Below, in pieces: positions 11,965-24,800 of a stretch of DNA of 64,000 nucleotides. Location: contig OY783203.1 of assembly GCA_963678705.1 (NCBI GenBank), positions 46,004,347-46,068,346 of the forward strand, given 5' to 3'. Both the position numbers and the translations under genes were made by a program. Each line of letters begins with the position of its first letter. The first letter of the stretch is position 1. Under the pieces are notes generated by a model, which was not told where the DNA came from, ran no database searches, and saw only the letters and a list, made by a program, of their open reading frames with translations. The DNA comes from Panorpa germanica. Its lineage: Eukaryota; Arthropoda; Insecta; Mecoptera; Panorpidae.

Positions 11965-11992
11965 GTATGTACATATATAAAGTGTATGTATA
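11905..11992. repeat. (AT)n microsatellite in a larger palindrome
   Basis: About 37 bp of uninterrupted AT (11924-11960) is flanked by mirrored arms. TATACATACACTACAT stands on the left and ATGTATGTACATATATAAAG, then TGTATGTATA, on the right. The arms are inverted copies, so the whole can extrude as a cruciform. Length will vary between individuals. Confidence 0.8.
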
Positions 11993-13186
11993 TTCTTTAC
12001 TTTTTTCTGAAAGTCTTTCTTTATATTAAATGATTAGTTTATTACCATAAACATGGATCAAACAAAATGAAAAATTCTAGTATTTAATTATATGTTTTCT
12101 ATACATATATAAGATTCGTTTTGTTTCGAATACACTTTTGTTGAATTTTTTTTTAAATTGTAATAAACCAATTAAATTAATTTTTTATAAACTTCTTACT
12201 ACTACAATTATTTTTCCTAATCAATATGTATTTCCTAATATAAATTGTGATAACATTTACTACTTGTAATTATTTTTTTAAAACTGCCATCAAATTAAAT
12301 AAGATTAATTCTTTACCGACTGCACAATAATAGAAAATTATCCATTTTGATCGAAAACGTCAAAGTTGTGCCATTGTTTAGCTTTATTTCAGCCAGCTTT
12401 GAAGATCAATTAATTATTTACGTTATTTCATAATATATTTGAATCTAATAGAAATCGCTTGAATAGGCAAAATTGTACCAAATAAGAATTATCTTTGAAG
12501 TACTGTTTTGAACGTTGTGAAAATTTATACATAATTCAATTTTAGTTAACATATAACATACAGTGAGAAAAATATAATTGTTAATATTGAGCTAGCACAT
12601 AATCACACTCAAAAGCTCGTGTTCTAACGTTAAGGTAAATTCTAGTAAATAAGAATGTATCAAATACTTTTATATATACGTTCATGTTTTCTACAGAAAC
12701 TGTTGAATTTAGAGCTTACTAAAATCTTTTAAATCAATCTTGAAGATTTTAACTTGGGTTTGCATTTTGCAGAATAAACTTATACATTCTTTTCTATCAA
12801 TAAAATTCAGAAAAATGATCTTACTAATTTTCACACTTATTAATATGAAATAAATTTACATTATTCAAGTTGTTAAAATTCTGTTTTCGTAGTCCTAACT
12901 TTTATAAAGTTGTACTAAAGTCTTAAAGTTTTTTTTAATGAATCGCAATTTTTATAATATTACAAAAGTATATTAATAAGTAAAAGTGCAGTTAACAGGT
13001 GAACAATTAAATAGCAAAATTTAAAATTGTAATGCATGCACTTTACCAGTTTTGGATTCATGGTACTGTTTCTGCCGTATGTTCACAGTAAATGTTAGAA
13101 TAGCAACCTATCGAAGCCCAAAGTGAATGTGTAACACATACGACGTTAAATCATTAGTGACTCCCATCAATTTCCCAATTTTGAAA

Positions 13187-13370
13187 AATAAGTATTAAAT
13201 TTTATTTTAAATGAAATAGAAAACTACTCTATTCTAGGAAATTTTAATGATGTTGTCTTTTTTAAAAAATAATTCTAAACATTTGATTTTAAAAAAATAA
13301 GTATTAAATATTATTTTAAATGAAGTAGAAAACTACTGTATTTTTTTAAATAATTCTACACATTAATGGG
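13187..13370. repeat. Tandem duplication, ~110 bp period
   Basis: The segment starting AATAAGTATTAAAT at 13187 is repeated from 13297. Both copies run on through TTATTTTAAATGAA/GTAGAAAACTACT with small differences. It lies downstream of the NEK stop codon and has no coding content. Confidence 0.75.
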
Positions 13371-13529
13371 TTTTACATACGAAAAAAAAACAAAAACTTA
13401 ATAAAAATTAATTAGTTTTGTCAATTTTATTTCTAAGCATTAAAATGCAAGCATCATAGGCTATAAATATTTTTCAATTTGTTTTAATTAAATTAAAAAG
13501 AAGGAAAAGGAATTCCTATGGTCGTGAAT

Positions 13530-15315
13530 TTAAAATTTTTCATCTACAGAGTTTGTAATGTACATTGGGAAAATTCTTTTAACAAGGTAAGGATAACACA
13601 TTAATTCTGCAGCACTAGGACGATTATTTGGATTTGCAGAGAGTAGCTGTTGTATCAATGTCCACAAAGATTCAGAGAAATGTTTCATATTTATAGGTTC
13701 CACTTTTGCGTTCATAATGTTTGTGACAAGTCCAATAAGATTCTGCAATGTTAAATTTTAAGTGTAGTTTAAAATTAAAGTCACAGTATTTTACTAACTT
13801 CCATAGTAATATAATTCAAAGTACTTACAACTCCTTCAAACGCTCTACGTAGAGTACACATCTCATATAAAATACATCCTAATGCCCAGATATCGGTTTT
13901 ATAATTATATGGAATATTTTGGCATAATTCCGGTGCTAGATAGTATGGAGTTCCTATTACAGTCATTGCCTTCGAACACCTTTAAAATATTTAGTAAGAT
14001 TCTATATTCGTGTATAGATTATATGTATCATAACAATAATAATGAAAACACTTACTCAATTAATATCTTAGAAATGCCAAAGTCTCCTATTTTTACAGTT
14101 CTTCCTTTTGATAAAAATATATTGTCACATTTTAAATCTCGATGTACTATGTTTTTGCTGTGAATATGGTCGAGTCCCATTAACACTTGAATAAAAAGAT
14201 GTAAGACATCCTAAAAGAATATATATTTTTCAAGAAAATGTAAATCATATTGTTTCAATAATGAGCTAAAATAAAAGCATATAGTTAAGTAAAATAAATA
14301 CCGATTCAAGGAGAAAAGCTTTTTTAATCATTAAAAAATTAGCTAAGGTACCCTCATTTGCAAATTCCATCACAATATAAACGCAATGCTTATCATAATA
14401 ATTTTCATAGTACTTAATAATATTAGGATGATCAAGTTTAGATAATACTGCAATCTCATTGTTTGTTGCCTGGAATAATAATTAAGTTGGTGAAATAACG
14501 TAATGCTGTTACTTATTAACACAAGACACAAAAATTCATATAAGTTAAAGAAAACACAAAAAGTAATAAACTAAGTTATCATATATTTGAACAGAAACCA
14601 TATTTTACAATAAGATAACAAGTTTCACTGCAATTTCAGAAATTAAAATGTCGTAAGTAATGTAAACAAAAGAGCAATCCAAAATCATTATTAATTAAAT
14701 GAACAACAACTTTATGGTGGTTATTAATCTTAATATCTCGTTTGTTATTTGTAAAGAACAACGTATTTAAATACAGATTGAAAGTAAGTTGTATCAAACC
14801 ATTGCTAAAATTCTTAATTTCTAATCATACAAATTTAAGTTATGAAACAGTTTTTTTTGTTTACTTTTTAGCTCTTTTACAAAGTCCTACATAGAGACCT
14901 TTTGTTATGCAGCAGAATGGCGAAAGAAATAAGCATTAACTAAACAAACTAACGAACTGCAATAAAAATTGACATCCATTGTAAAACATATTTAGATTTT
15001 CTCATAACAAACATAAGTGGACATTACATTTTGGTTAGGATTACCTGCGATTCTTTCTCATTCATGTAATTTGTACGAATTTGTTTGATAATACATTTTC
15101 TGTTATCCTTAATTCGTTTGCATAAAAACACAGTTCTAAAAAATATAATAATTTTAAGAGATTTATTTTTATTAGCATAATGGCGTTTATTTCAATATTT
15201 CATCTTTCATATTTCATTATAACATTTAATAAATTAGTAGTTTTTACCCATATGTTCCTTGACCAATTGTGTCCACAGTTTTGTAATTGGGATAATTAAA
15301 ATTATAGCAAGACAT
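13530..15315 (-). CDS. NEK-family serine/threonine kinase, kinase domain only (6 exons)
   Basis: This is a protein kinase of the NIMA-related family, closest by eye to the NEK8/NEK9 kinase domain. The exons on the - strand are 15315-15248, 15135-15045, 14469-14302, 14210-14056, 13979-13829 and 13742-13530. They join in frame to 281 residues. The domain is complete: glycine loop GQGTYG (about 18-23), catalytic Lys40 (CIIK), helix-C Glu58 (NNEIAVL), HRDLKCDN with Asp134, DFGISK with Asp152, GTPYYLAPE (170-178), [11 protein letters not shown], and the closing NRPSAAELM segment. The protein ends just after the domain, so the RCC1 repeats of NEK8/NEK9 and the coiled coil of NEK2 are absent. All catalytic residues are present. 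It is head to head with NDUFB7. The substrate cannot be inferred. Confidence 0.9.
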
Positions 15316-15697
15316 TTCGAAATTTAAATATTTGATTAACGATAATTGATTAAATTGTGATCCGCAGAAAAAGTAACACTTTAGTTAATCTTGAAAAGAT
15401 GCAAGAACAATTATTCTATATTATTCTTTACAATCCGTAACAGAAATTAGAAATAAAAATTAAAGAGACCCGCGGAAATACCAATAAAATGACATATTTT
15501 ACTGTAATATCCTTCCGCTAGGTATCGGTAAATTAGTAAAGTTTCCTAAGTTCTCTTCGTGTTTTGTGTTTTGTCAGTTTATTATCTGTGGCGCTGCTAG
15601 CCTTGGACGGTTTTCGACAGTTTTTATAGGTTAGATTGAAATAAGTTTGTCTATTTCACTGCAAAATTGATTTTTTCTTCTTAATTAATTATAAATA
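15316..15697. promoter_or_regulatory. Shared bidirectional promoter interval
   Basis: Only 382 bp separate the start codons of the - strand NEK kinase (15315) and + strand NDUFB7 (15698), so both promoters must lie here unless either gene has a further 5' exon. The stretch is less AT-rich in its middle (GTGGCGCTGCTAGCCTTGGA at about 15589). There is no obvious TATA box, as is common for housekeeping promoters. Placement follows from gene layout. Confidence 0.6.
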
Positions 15698-16379
15698 ATG
15701 GGAAACGCCTGGGCACTTCATGTAAATCCCGAAGGAACACCACATCCATTGAGGGAGCCAACATTTGATCCAAATTTTGGATTCCCAAAGGGTCGTAAAG
15801 AAAGAGGTTAATATTTTTACATAATATTTTTTTTTACGAACTCTGTACTAATAAAAAGTAACACATTAAACACCTTTTGAATATTTTTTTTATCATCATA
15901 TATACATTTTTAAGTAGTTTTTATGTTTACAGTTATGTAATAAACATAGGTACTGACTGACTGCTGTCAATGTCTTAACTATATACCCCTACTCTCTCTT
16001 ATTATTTTGTTTTCATTTATTAACATTGTTTAATTAATGCATTGTTATTTTTAGTTATGTTAGTAAGTCAAGCAGAATTAGAATCTGCGAAAATTCCTTT
16101 GGAAGCTAGGGATTACTGCGCACATTTTCTTATGAATTATCAGTCATGTCGAGCTGATGTCTGGCCCTTTGCTTATAAATGTGCTCATCAAAAACATGAA
16201 TATCTCCACTGCGAATATGAAGAGTATGTATTAAAAATATTTTTAAAATTAAGTTAAAGTAAGACTTTGTAATATCGAATTTTATTTATAGTTATGTATT
16301 GCGAATGAAGGAATTTGAACGCGAACGTCGTCTGTTACAACGAAAACAACGTATTGAAGCTAGACAACTCGCTGCTTGA
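15698..16379 (+). CDS. NDUFB7: NADH dehydrogenase [ubiquinone] 1 beta subcomplex subunit 7
   Basis: NDUFB7 is an accessory subunit of respiratory complex I on the intermembrane-space side of the inner mitochondrial membrane. The exons are 15698-15806, 16055-16223 and 16292-16379, giving 121 residues, close to the known 115-137. The twin CX9C motif is intact: Cys58/Cys68 (CAHFLMNYQSC) and Cys79/Cys89 (CAHQKHEYLHC). This fold forms two disulphides through the Mia40 import route. The start MGNAW has Gly2, and this subunit is N-myristoylated in mammals. The FGFPKGRKER block and the basic end RRLLQRKQRIEARQLAA fit the family. The exon 1 donor is weak (AAAGAG|GTTAAT). A poly(A) signal AATAAA lies at 16510. 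It is convergent with UBR. Confidence 0.95.
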
Positions 16380-17104
16380 ATTGAGAAATATATTAGCATT
16401 ATATGGTTTTATTGAATATTTAAGAAATACAAGACTTCTTCAATAATGTATTTCTTGATTCAATTGTATTTATGCTGTTGTATTTTGTAAATAGATTTTA
16501 AAATTAGAGAATAAAAGTATAACCACGGAATAGAATAGTTTTCTTTATTTTGTTAATTCTTTTATGAATTACTGAAGGAATCAGCATCACTCTTGACAAA
16601 TCATTTAAAATCAGTTTACATTTAGAACTTAATATAATTTATTAATAATTAAAATAAAACATGTATGTGTACATTTTCGTAAGAACATTTACTTCAATTT
16701 TTTTTATTTGTAACATTAACATTTATATATATATATTAATATATGTCAATTTTAAATTTGGTGATGATGAAAAAAGTATACCCTAGGAATAAATACTACG
16801 TCTGGGTTAACAAAATAATTTCTACTTTATTAACCAAAAATCAATTTCTACTTGAAAGAAATTATACGCATAACTAAAATTGTTACAGATCTGTAAAACA
16901 TATACGTCTTTCTACAATAATTTTTTTAAAATTAGGTTTAAAAATATTTTGATTTTTATAAATTTGCTAGTAACTTGTCATGTATTTTCGTCAAGATGCA
17001 AAATAATGTATGCAGTACAGCTTATTTATAGAATAAATATATTAACTTTAAATAAATTTTGTATGAAAAAAAAGTGAAACAATAACAATCACAATTATAA
17101 CTGT
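16380..17104. other. 3' region between convergent NDUFB7 and UBR genes
   Basis: No gene is seen. It holds AATAAA at 16510 for the + strand gene and TTTATT words (for example at 16825), which would be AATAAA for the - strand UBR transcript. The rest is AT-rich with a short ATATAT run near 16725. Confidence 0.6.
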
Positions 17105-20100
17105 TTAAAGATGCTGCCATTGAGTTGCAACCAAATTATTTGTAGAATCTATAGAACGAGCAATCTCTTCATGAACGCCGTGACTAAGCCATAATAGATG
17201 CAATTTACGGTAACGCTCTTCACACAATTTAAGAGGATTTCCTCGTCGCAATCCCTGATCTGTTTCACCATATTCATCCAGGTACGGTGGTGACATAAAG
17301 CATCCCCTACTGGGACTAGCCAAGAATAAAATTTCACATTCTCGAACTCTCAAAAAAATTCCCACTCCTGCGCCGCATTTATGAGCATGGTAAATGCATG
17401 CACCTACTGATAGCTTGCTCAGTTCTGTTTGACAACAATAACTCTGAGAACAGAGCATTTCCCCACATACTAGACACATGGTGGGATTTCTTGAATCATC
17501 ACGATCACTGTTTGGGCAAGTAAACAATGATACTGTATTTATTAGTTCACTGTAATCGGTGGGCAAAGGAACCAATTTACTAACAACTGGTAAATCCTGA
17601 AGAAGTGGACTATTCTTTGGATCATTTAGAAAATTTATGAGATCTGGATGGTGACACCATTTTAAAATAAGTGAAGAAACATCAGATGTAAGTAGATCAT
17701 CAAAATTTTTTGGTAGACCTAAATATTTACATAAACTATCAAATTCTTCACCCGTCCCCGTTAAATTGGATGGAACAGGAACATCAGTCAAAAAGTGATA
17801 GAAAATGGCACAACATCGCAAGAAAGGACGACATGCTTCTTTTACATGTGTAACTAGTTTTTCTTCTGAGCATGCAAATGTTTTTACATTGATTTTTAAT
17901 TTAACAGCTTCTGTCAATTTCATCAATGCAGATTTATTAGTACCTTCAACGTCATCAACCTCCATAGCTGCTTCAGTAGTTTCACTTGGGATCAATATTA
18001 GTGATTTAGTAATTCTGGCTAAAAGCATTAATTTAAGTGCATATGATTCTTGAGTTCCTCCGGTTTGTATAGGTGGTGCCATGAATGTGCCTAATAGACA
18101 TGGCAATGAAAATGTCAGTATCACAAGAATACTAAAGCAGTCCCATTCGAGGATACAAGTATCTTCATGATCAAACAACATTGATAATAGTGCAAGTACC
18201 GAGTTATTCCAATTTGAGGTTTTACGATGCATTGCCGGAAATGCAGCACAAATACGCACCAAAAATTGAACACAATCTCTTTGTCGACTAGAAAGATCTC
18301 CTAGAAGTGATTTATCAGTATCTCGAAGTAACATTTCAAGCGAAAGAATTGTATATGCACATGATTTCCAAAGTAATATTGCCTTCCTTGGATGTCTACT
18401 ATCAACTTTAAGATCAGTTCCTTTAGTTATTATAGCATCAGTAAATATACGTATTATATGTTCAAGGGTTTCACTGAATTTTACTCTGCTTTCGCCGGGA
18501 TATAATTGTTCAAATTTTGATCCCATATCACCAAGGTTAGAAACTACATCATGAATAGAGGTAGTGTATTTGTTTTCTTTAGCTAATGGGTCGAGTGTAA
18601 ATGACATTTCATGTTCTAGTCGAATTCGTTCAGTGAATTTATGAAAATTATTTGAATCCCGAGATTTTAAATTAAGTGTTGTCTGAAGACCTACGAGCCA
18701 CTGTTCGAATGATATATCAACTGTCACAATTTTCGGTTGCAAAATTTGAAGTGACGGTATTAGGGGAATAACAGTATTACTCAGACACTCACAAAGCGGG
18801 CAAAGGAATTCCTGCTTGTCGACATCGAAACTAGCTGGTTGTCGAAGACGATATGGTCGACGTGTTTCTTTTGATACTACATTATCAAAATACTTTTGCC
18901 AGCAATGGATGTGCATTACATGACCACATGTTCCAGTATGAGTAGCTGGACCTAGGTTGGATGACATTATTATATCTTTTTCCGGTAAGTTATCAAGTCG
19001 TTGTGGTCGCAACACTGTAGATTGTTGCACATACGCAGATAGAACAAGAGCAAGACCATCCTTAGTTGCTATACTATCTTCTTGGCACAAAATACATGTA
19101 TACGATTTCTGTTCAACCGATTTAGATGTTTGTCTAGGGCCCAAACAAACGGGATCAGAGTTATCTGATATATCCATATTGGACCCTTTATATTCACCAG
19201 ATGCTCCTTGTAAACTTACACTTTCTGCTTCCTCAAATAATTCAGCATTTTGTTTAATAAAATTGTTTTGCATTGATGCCATTTGAGCCATCAATTTTTC
19301 ACGTCTCTGTGCTGCCATCATTGCGCGCCATTCTTTATCACTAGTAACGGATTGTTTGGTATTAGGTTCTTGTTTGGAAGAATGCGGTTCGCTTTCAGCT
19401 TGATGTTCAGCCATAGGAGTACTCGAAATGCTTTTAAACTTGTTAATAGTCCACATCAACAAGTCTTTATGCGCTTCCACCTTTAAGAAGAAAACATTCC
19501 TATATAAGTCAATATTCAATTAAATCAATATTGGCCTTCATGCATTAAAAAATTACTTACCCGTTGACTAGTTACTAATTCTTCCATTAAAGGTAATATC
19601 ATCCATTTACCAGCTCGTGAAGTAAACGTGAGAATATCATATCGTTTACTCTCTTCTTCTTGTAAAGCATATCCAATCAAATGTAAAACCTAAAGGTAAA
19701 TTTTTCATAAGACTTGGTAAGACTAATAATATAGAAATAATGTTGCAGTTAAAATATTTACCTTATGAAGTTGAGTTTCGGAAAAGCTTCGAGCTCTTAA
19801 ATCTGTACTTCGTGTAAGTATTGTATTCATTATATGGAGCATAACATCACACTGCAAGACATTGCTCAACATACTAGAACGAAAATAAATCATTACTATC
19901 GAATATAGAAATTAAGCTTATGAAATACAAGTTAAAATAATAACCTAAAAGATGGGGATAATTTTAATAGATCTGGTGGAGGGCAACATTCCAGTTCATT
20001 TGCTTGCTTTCGTCTGCTGCGTTGTGTTTCTTCAGATTTCGACAATTCTTCTCTGGTGTAATGATAAAAGAAAACATTATATTGATTGTATAGAGAGCTT

Positions 20101-23100
20101 TTTAATTCGTATACTCCCTTTCCAGTTGATTGTGTTGGCTTTTTAAAGTCCGCTATAGAATCTATAACATTTTCCATTCCAGTTTCATGGTGTATATCAT
20201 CCGGAAGTGTTTTATTTAATTCAGAATGTGGCATAGGTTTAATACATAATTGCTGTATTAATTCCTTTTTAATTCGCTCATCTTCCGTAACATTACTGAT
20301 GCCAGGCGTATGCCTTTCGCCAACAATTGTAATCAATAAACTAAGAAACTCTTCTACTAAATTAATAGTTTGTCTAATACTGTCTTCTTCCGGACTTCTA
20401 ATTAAACTCCTTGTTTCAAATAATGGACTTATCCAACTCAGTAGATTAAATTTATTTAGCAGATGAATGAGAAATTCATTACTTTCAATTAGTATTGCAC
20501 CAATTTGCAGTAATACAATATCTCGATCTAACATTTCAGTACGACATTTGACGTTATGATAAAAGTACAACTGATTTAAAAGTGCATAACCGTTTCGACG
20601 CCACATGCCCGCATGAACCTGTGATATCATTGACTGAGTTCTAAGAACAGGTTCTATTATTTGCTCAGGCACAGGTTTATCAACAGCAAATTCTTGACTG
20701 TCGTAACTTAAACCAAATTTTTCCAAATGCAAATGTAAGCCCGCTAAGAAACGAGATAATGGCAAATGTATCGAAACGGGTTGATTTGATACATCATATA
20801 CATAGCATGTTGCGCTATGGTCCGCCAACTCTTTCAGTTCACTGACTACACATGAATCTTTAACCAGAGTATCATGTAATCTCTGTAATGTAGCTCTATA
20901 TGCCTTAATAAGAACAACTCGATCAGTACCGCACCACTCAATCACTAGTGTAAGGACATGAGCAAGTTTTATGTGCAGATTGAATGCTGATTCCCATTCT
21001 GGCTCATATTCCATGTGTTGACCTATTTGCCTGGATACAGCATCCATTCCTTGCATTGATGTTAAGAGTTTTAAAATAAGTATAACTCCTTGTAAGAATC
21101 CTTTACGTAATTCATCGGTCCATACTTCCGGCTTAGAGCTCAGAAGATATCGCAAGTCATATAAAATATATTGCGCTCGTTTAAATGCTAAGTTCGAAAC
21201 ATTTCTCTCAAATTCCAATTTACCATCCTTATTACATTTGCGTGAGCATTCCGATATAAAAGTATTCAATAGAATAAATAGAACATCTTGAGAACCAATT
21301 AAATAATGTGCCAACGTAGGTACTGTAAAAATTTGTACACTCAAAGAGGATATAGAAAACGCATGATCATGATCATCTCGAATGAAGTCTTGCATTATAG
21401 ACCCATAATTTTTTGTAAAAACTGTAGCTAAAGCTTTTTTGCTGTGATATTCTAGAAGCATCCCAGAAATGAAAAGTCTGTGCCAGCTTGTACGGGCAGC
21501 CTTCCACAGATAAAAATCTCGAACCATTATTCCTTCTATAATTGAACGTTCCCCTGTTCTAGGTTTCAATGCAACTTCACTAAAAACAATTCTGAAACCT
21601 TCCATATGAGCCAAAGAATTTTGCAACCATGAAAGCAACTTTAATGCATATAACTGATGAGCCATAACGTATGTATGCATAACTAGCACCTTCAAAGCAC
21701 GACTTCCATGGCGAGAAGTATACCGCTCTATTTCCGTTTTAAGTTCATTGCAATGTTGAAATGATGAACATTTTACAACTGCACGGCCCTCTCTATCAAT
21801 ATTGGTCACATAATCGATAGCTTCTTTTTGCGAGCATTTAATTACTCGTGTTAACGTGTGTATCACCTATGAGGAAAATAGAGTTTCAGGTTTGTTCAAA
21901 ACAATAATACTATTGATTGCATTTATTGTACCTGTTCAAATGTATGTGTTTCATCGTTATATAAAACCGTACAATAAGTATCTGGAGTAGAAAGATGTGA
22001 CAGAACTTCTTCATCTGCTTCACGAGCTGGTTGTAGATCCAGTGGTAGTCCTGGAGCATGCTCCAATGTCAGTAGGTAATAACAGTACCAAAGAACTGCA
22101 TCTAACATTACACGAGTACGTTCTGTGACGTCTGGTGGAAATGCTGATACTTCTTTGGAATCATTTTTCGCGCCAGCCTAAATTAATTGTTAGTTAATAT
22201 CGCATAACATTCTTGTATCGTTAGAGAATATTATTTGATTTCAACATACAATATGAATTTCACAGAACGGATCTCTTTTCCAAGCTTCTTGGTCTCCACA
22301 ATCACAGCATCCGCCGCCACTAGACGTCCCCATTTTATATTTATGATGACGATGCTCCGATCCCTTAAAACAGTCAACGCAGAGAACGCAAGTTGCATCC
22401 ATACCTAATATGGGGAAAAAAAGAAATTAATGTACATAACATTGATAATTACCAAGAATAATATGAATGAAAATACCACATAGATCAGAGATAACTGCAG
22501 TCAAGCATTGAAACCTCATTGTACCAAGAGTCTCGGATACGGTACAGACGTATTATAGACAATATAACTAACTTCCAAGAATGAATAAGTTTTTTTTCCA
22601 AGTTAGTATAATCCTGACTGTAGTTTCGTAGGTAGTCGATGATGTTGTGTTTCGGGCTTTAGACGTAAGTACTATATAATAAATGGCCTTGAAAAGTGTA
22701 AATGCATTTTTTTAATTATATTGAAGTGCATCAACCTAGATAAGTTATTAGCACTACATTATGTTGGCAGCTTATGGTGTCATCGCCACGGATGTAGACT
22801 ATACCACTGCCTTTTGTTATTAAAATTATATTGTTATATAACTGATGGTATAAGACAAACAACCCGTGTTACCTATAACACAGCTGGTCTGGGATATAAA
22901 TTCAAAGAAACCAAGCATTGAAACAGCATTGCGTCAATGATCTTAAATTTTTGTTTGAAGTGCATCATCTTAGTGTGGTTGTTAACACAATACCATATTG
23001 ACATCCTACAGTGTCATGGCATCAAATTCATGCTACCCAATTATAATATAAGTAGCTTAAGATTTCGTCTCAGAAAAAGCTAGTCAAGTATTGAAACATA

Positions 23101-24137
23101 AATGCCTCAACAATTCAGGCCACATAACGGATACATTTATAATTCACTTTTGAACTTTTCAAAAAAGGCTACAAAAATTAACACTTTTAATCCTAATCTA
23201 AAACATCAAGAGTGCTTCAAGAACTATAGTGCGACTAGTAAGGCAAATCATTTTTGTTACTACTAAACATTAGAACCACTAAACTTTTTGAGATGCATGA
23301 GTGTCATTTTCTATCTAGAAAGTGCGATTTTTCCTGCCCTGTTATTATAGACATCTATAGTCATAACATCATCAGTTCTATAAGTGCTATCCAGTGCTAT
23401 TGATATCCTTGGAAGAATATGACGTAGCTTTCGTATACACAGCTGTGACATCTAATGTTGTTTTGCATTATTTGTTACTACTTTTTTTTGAATATTTGCG
23501 ATTTGTATAGAAGGGACCTTTAATACCTTTTTCAAAATATATTTGTTATGTGACGTATTATTAAAATTTCAGCAAAGGTAATTGATTCTAAGAAAAACAA
23601 ACCCTTAATCTAATGTAAAATATTATTCTGTTTTTACTTCACTTCATTATGTGAAAGTGAAGCAAATAAATATTAGCAGTGTTTTAAATCTTACCACATT
23701 CTCGGCAGCTGTAAGTAGGTTCACCCATCTTAAACACATGACCACATACAGATGGCTGATTCTGCAGCTGTTTTAACGACTCTTTCACAGTTTTGGGATC
23801 TCCGCCCCAAATATATTCTTCTAAGTTTTCAAAGAGAACTGGACGGGCATTTGTTTCATCGAAATTCCAATCTGTAAAGTAATTTAACATATATATTATT
23901 ACACCAGTTAAAGACATGAATGATAAAATAATTTATTCTACCTAAGCAGCTACAATCAGGTTCTGGAGAATAAAACTTCGGTACTGCATGTTTCCAATAA
24001 TCTTTTATTGTTTCGATTGACATTTCTCCAGTCATTTTTTCCTGCCATAACTGCATGCAAGATGTTCTGAGTTCTGCTTGAAACACGGGATCCTTCACGC
24101 GTTCTACAGGTACGTTCATTTCCACATCGTTGTCCAT
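17105..24137 (-). CDS. UBR1/UBR2: UBR1/UBR2-type E3 ubiquitin ligase (N-recognin, 8 exons)
   Basis: N-recognins bind destabilising N-terminal residues and ubiquitinate the protein (N-degron pathway). The - strand exons are 24137-23942, 23871-23695, 22404-22250, 22177-21932, 21866-19945, 19873-19762, 19689-19561 and 19480-17105. The 5313 nt give 1770 residues in frame, near the ~1750 of UBR1/UBR2. The UBR box (about 108-176) shows [45 protein letters not shown] and FCEIH. The ClpS-like domain (about 244-325) has [13 protein letters not shown] and [12 protein letters not shown]. The RING (about 1108-1209) has [20 protein letters not shown] and CPLCECL. The C-terminal end carries the autoinhibitory-type Cys/His region ([19 protein letters not shown]). 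The ClpS-like part separates it from UBR3. An acceptor at 24145 precedes the ATG by 7 nt, so a non-coding 5' exon lies upstream. Confidence 0.95.
22405..23694. other. UBR intron 2 with degenerate repeats
   Basis: The longest UBR intron (1.29 kb) contains three loose copies of CAAGCATTGAAAC (22502, 22912, and CAAGTATTGAAAC at 23085). Paired GTGCATCA words stand at 22727 and 22960, with similar text between them. This suggests an old, decayed tandem duplication. No coding sequence or small RNA is apparent. Confidence 0.35.
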
Positions 24138-24800
24138 ATTTTGCCTGAAGTAATTGTAGACATTTAGAAGAAAGAAATCTGATTCCAAAACCATTTTTCC
24201 AAGGAAAGATATCACAAAACTTCTTTAATAATAATAATAAATAAAATGTTCATTCATGTGCTTTGTCTTTGTTTCATTGTTGATCTTACTTTGTTTTATT
24301 CGACTATATGCAATGATCAAAACAAAAGCGAACGTAAAATGAAAACAATGCAACTAGATAATATATCTAGTCATTCCTATCAAACAAAATCTTGGCTCAA
24401 ATTCACTGACATATGCAAGTACCTTTCATTATATATTACTCATACTTACATATGCTACCAAGGTTAATTTGTAGATTTCAAATAAAGAAAATAGAACTTT
24501 TATGAAATTTTCAACAAATATTTTTCAGATTTGTGATAAAACAAATATGGTATCACATATATATTGAGATTAAAACAATATTCAATGCAAGTCACTCAAT
24601 AATTTTACGGGTTATAAATAAAATATCTAAAAGTATCCACAGAGCAACAAGAGCTCAGTAGTCAGTTGTCACTGTTCATCCCTACTTCGATGCTATTCGT
24701 AGGTCTCCAACTCCCATTTCACAGCTCGTCCCCGACTCCACTTGCGATCGGAGATGAGTTGCATTGACGATTCACAAATACTTTATTTCTTTGAATAGTG
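24138..24800 (-). promoter_or_regulatory. UBR upstream region, candidate 5' exon and promoter
   Basis: The acceptor CTTCAG (to 24145) just before the UBR start codon means that transcription begins further upstream. A GC-richer patch at 24690-24770 (TCGTCCCCGACTCCACTTGC) stands out from the AT-rich background and is the best candidate for the promoter or first non-coding exon. No clear donor was identified, so the exact exon is unknown. Confidence 0.4.

Larger units (their letters stand above)
11289..13529. other. AT-rich region between convergent SNRPA1 and NEK genes
   Basis: This holds the 3' untranslated regions of the two converging genes and otherwise no gene that I can see. A GT donor directly after the SNRPA1 stop (AACAG|GTAAAG at 11293-11302) suggests a possible intron in the 3' untranslated region. 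An (AT)n tract and a 110-bp duplication are listed separately. Confidence 0.6.
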
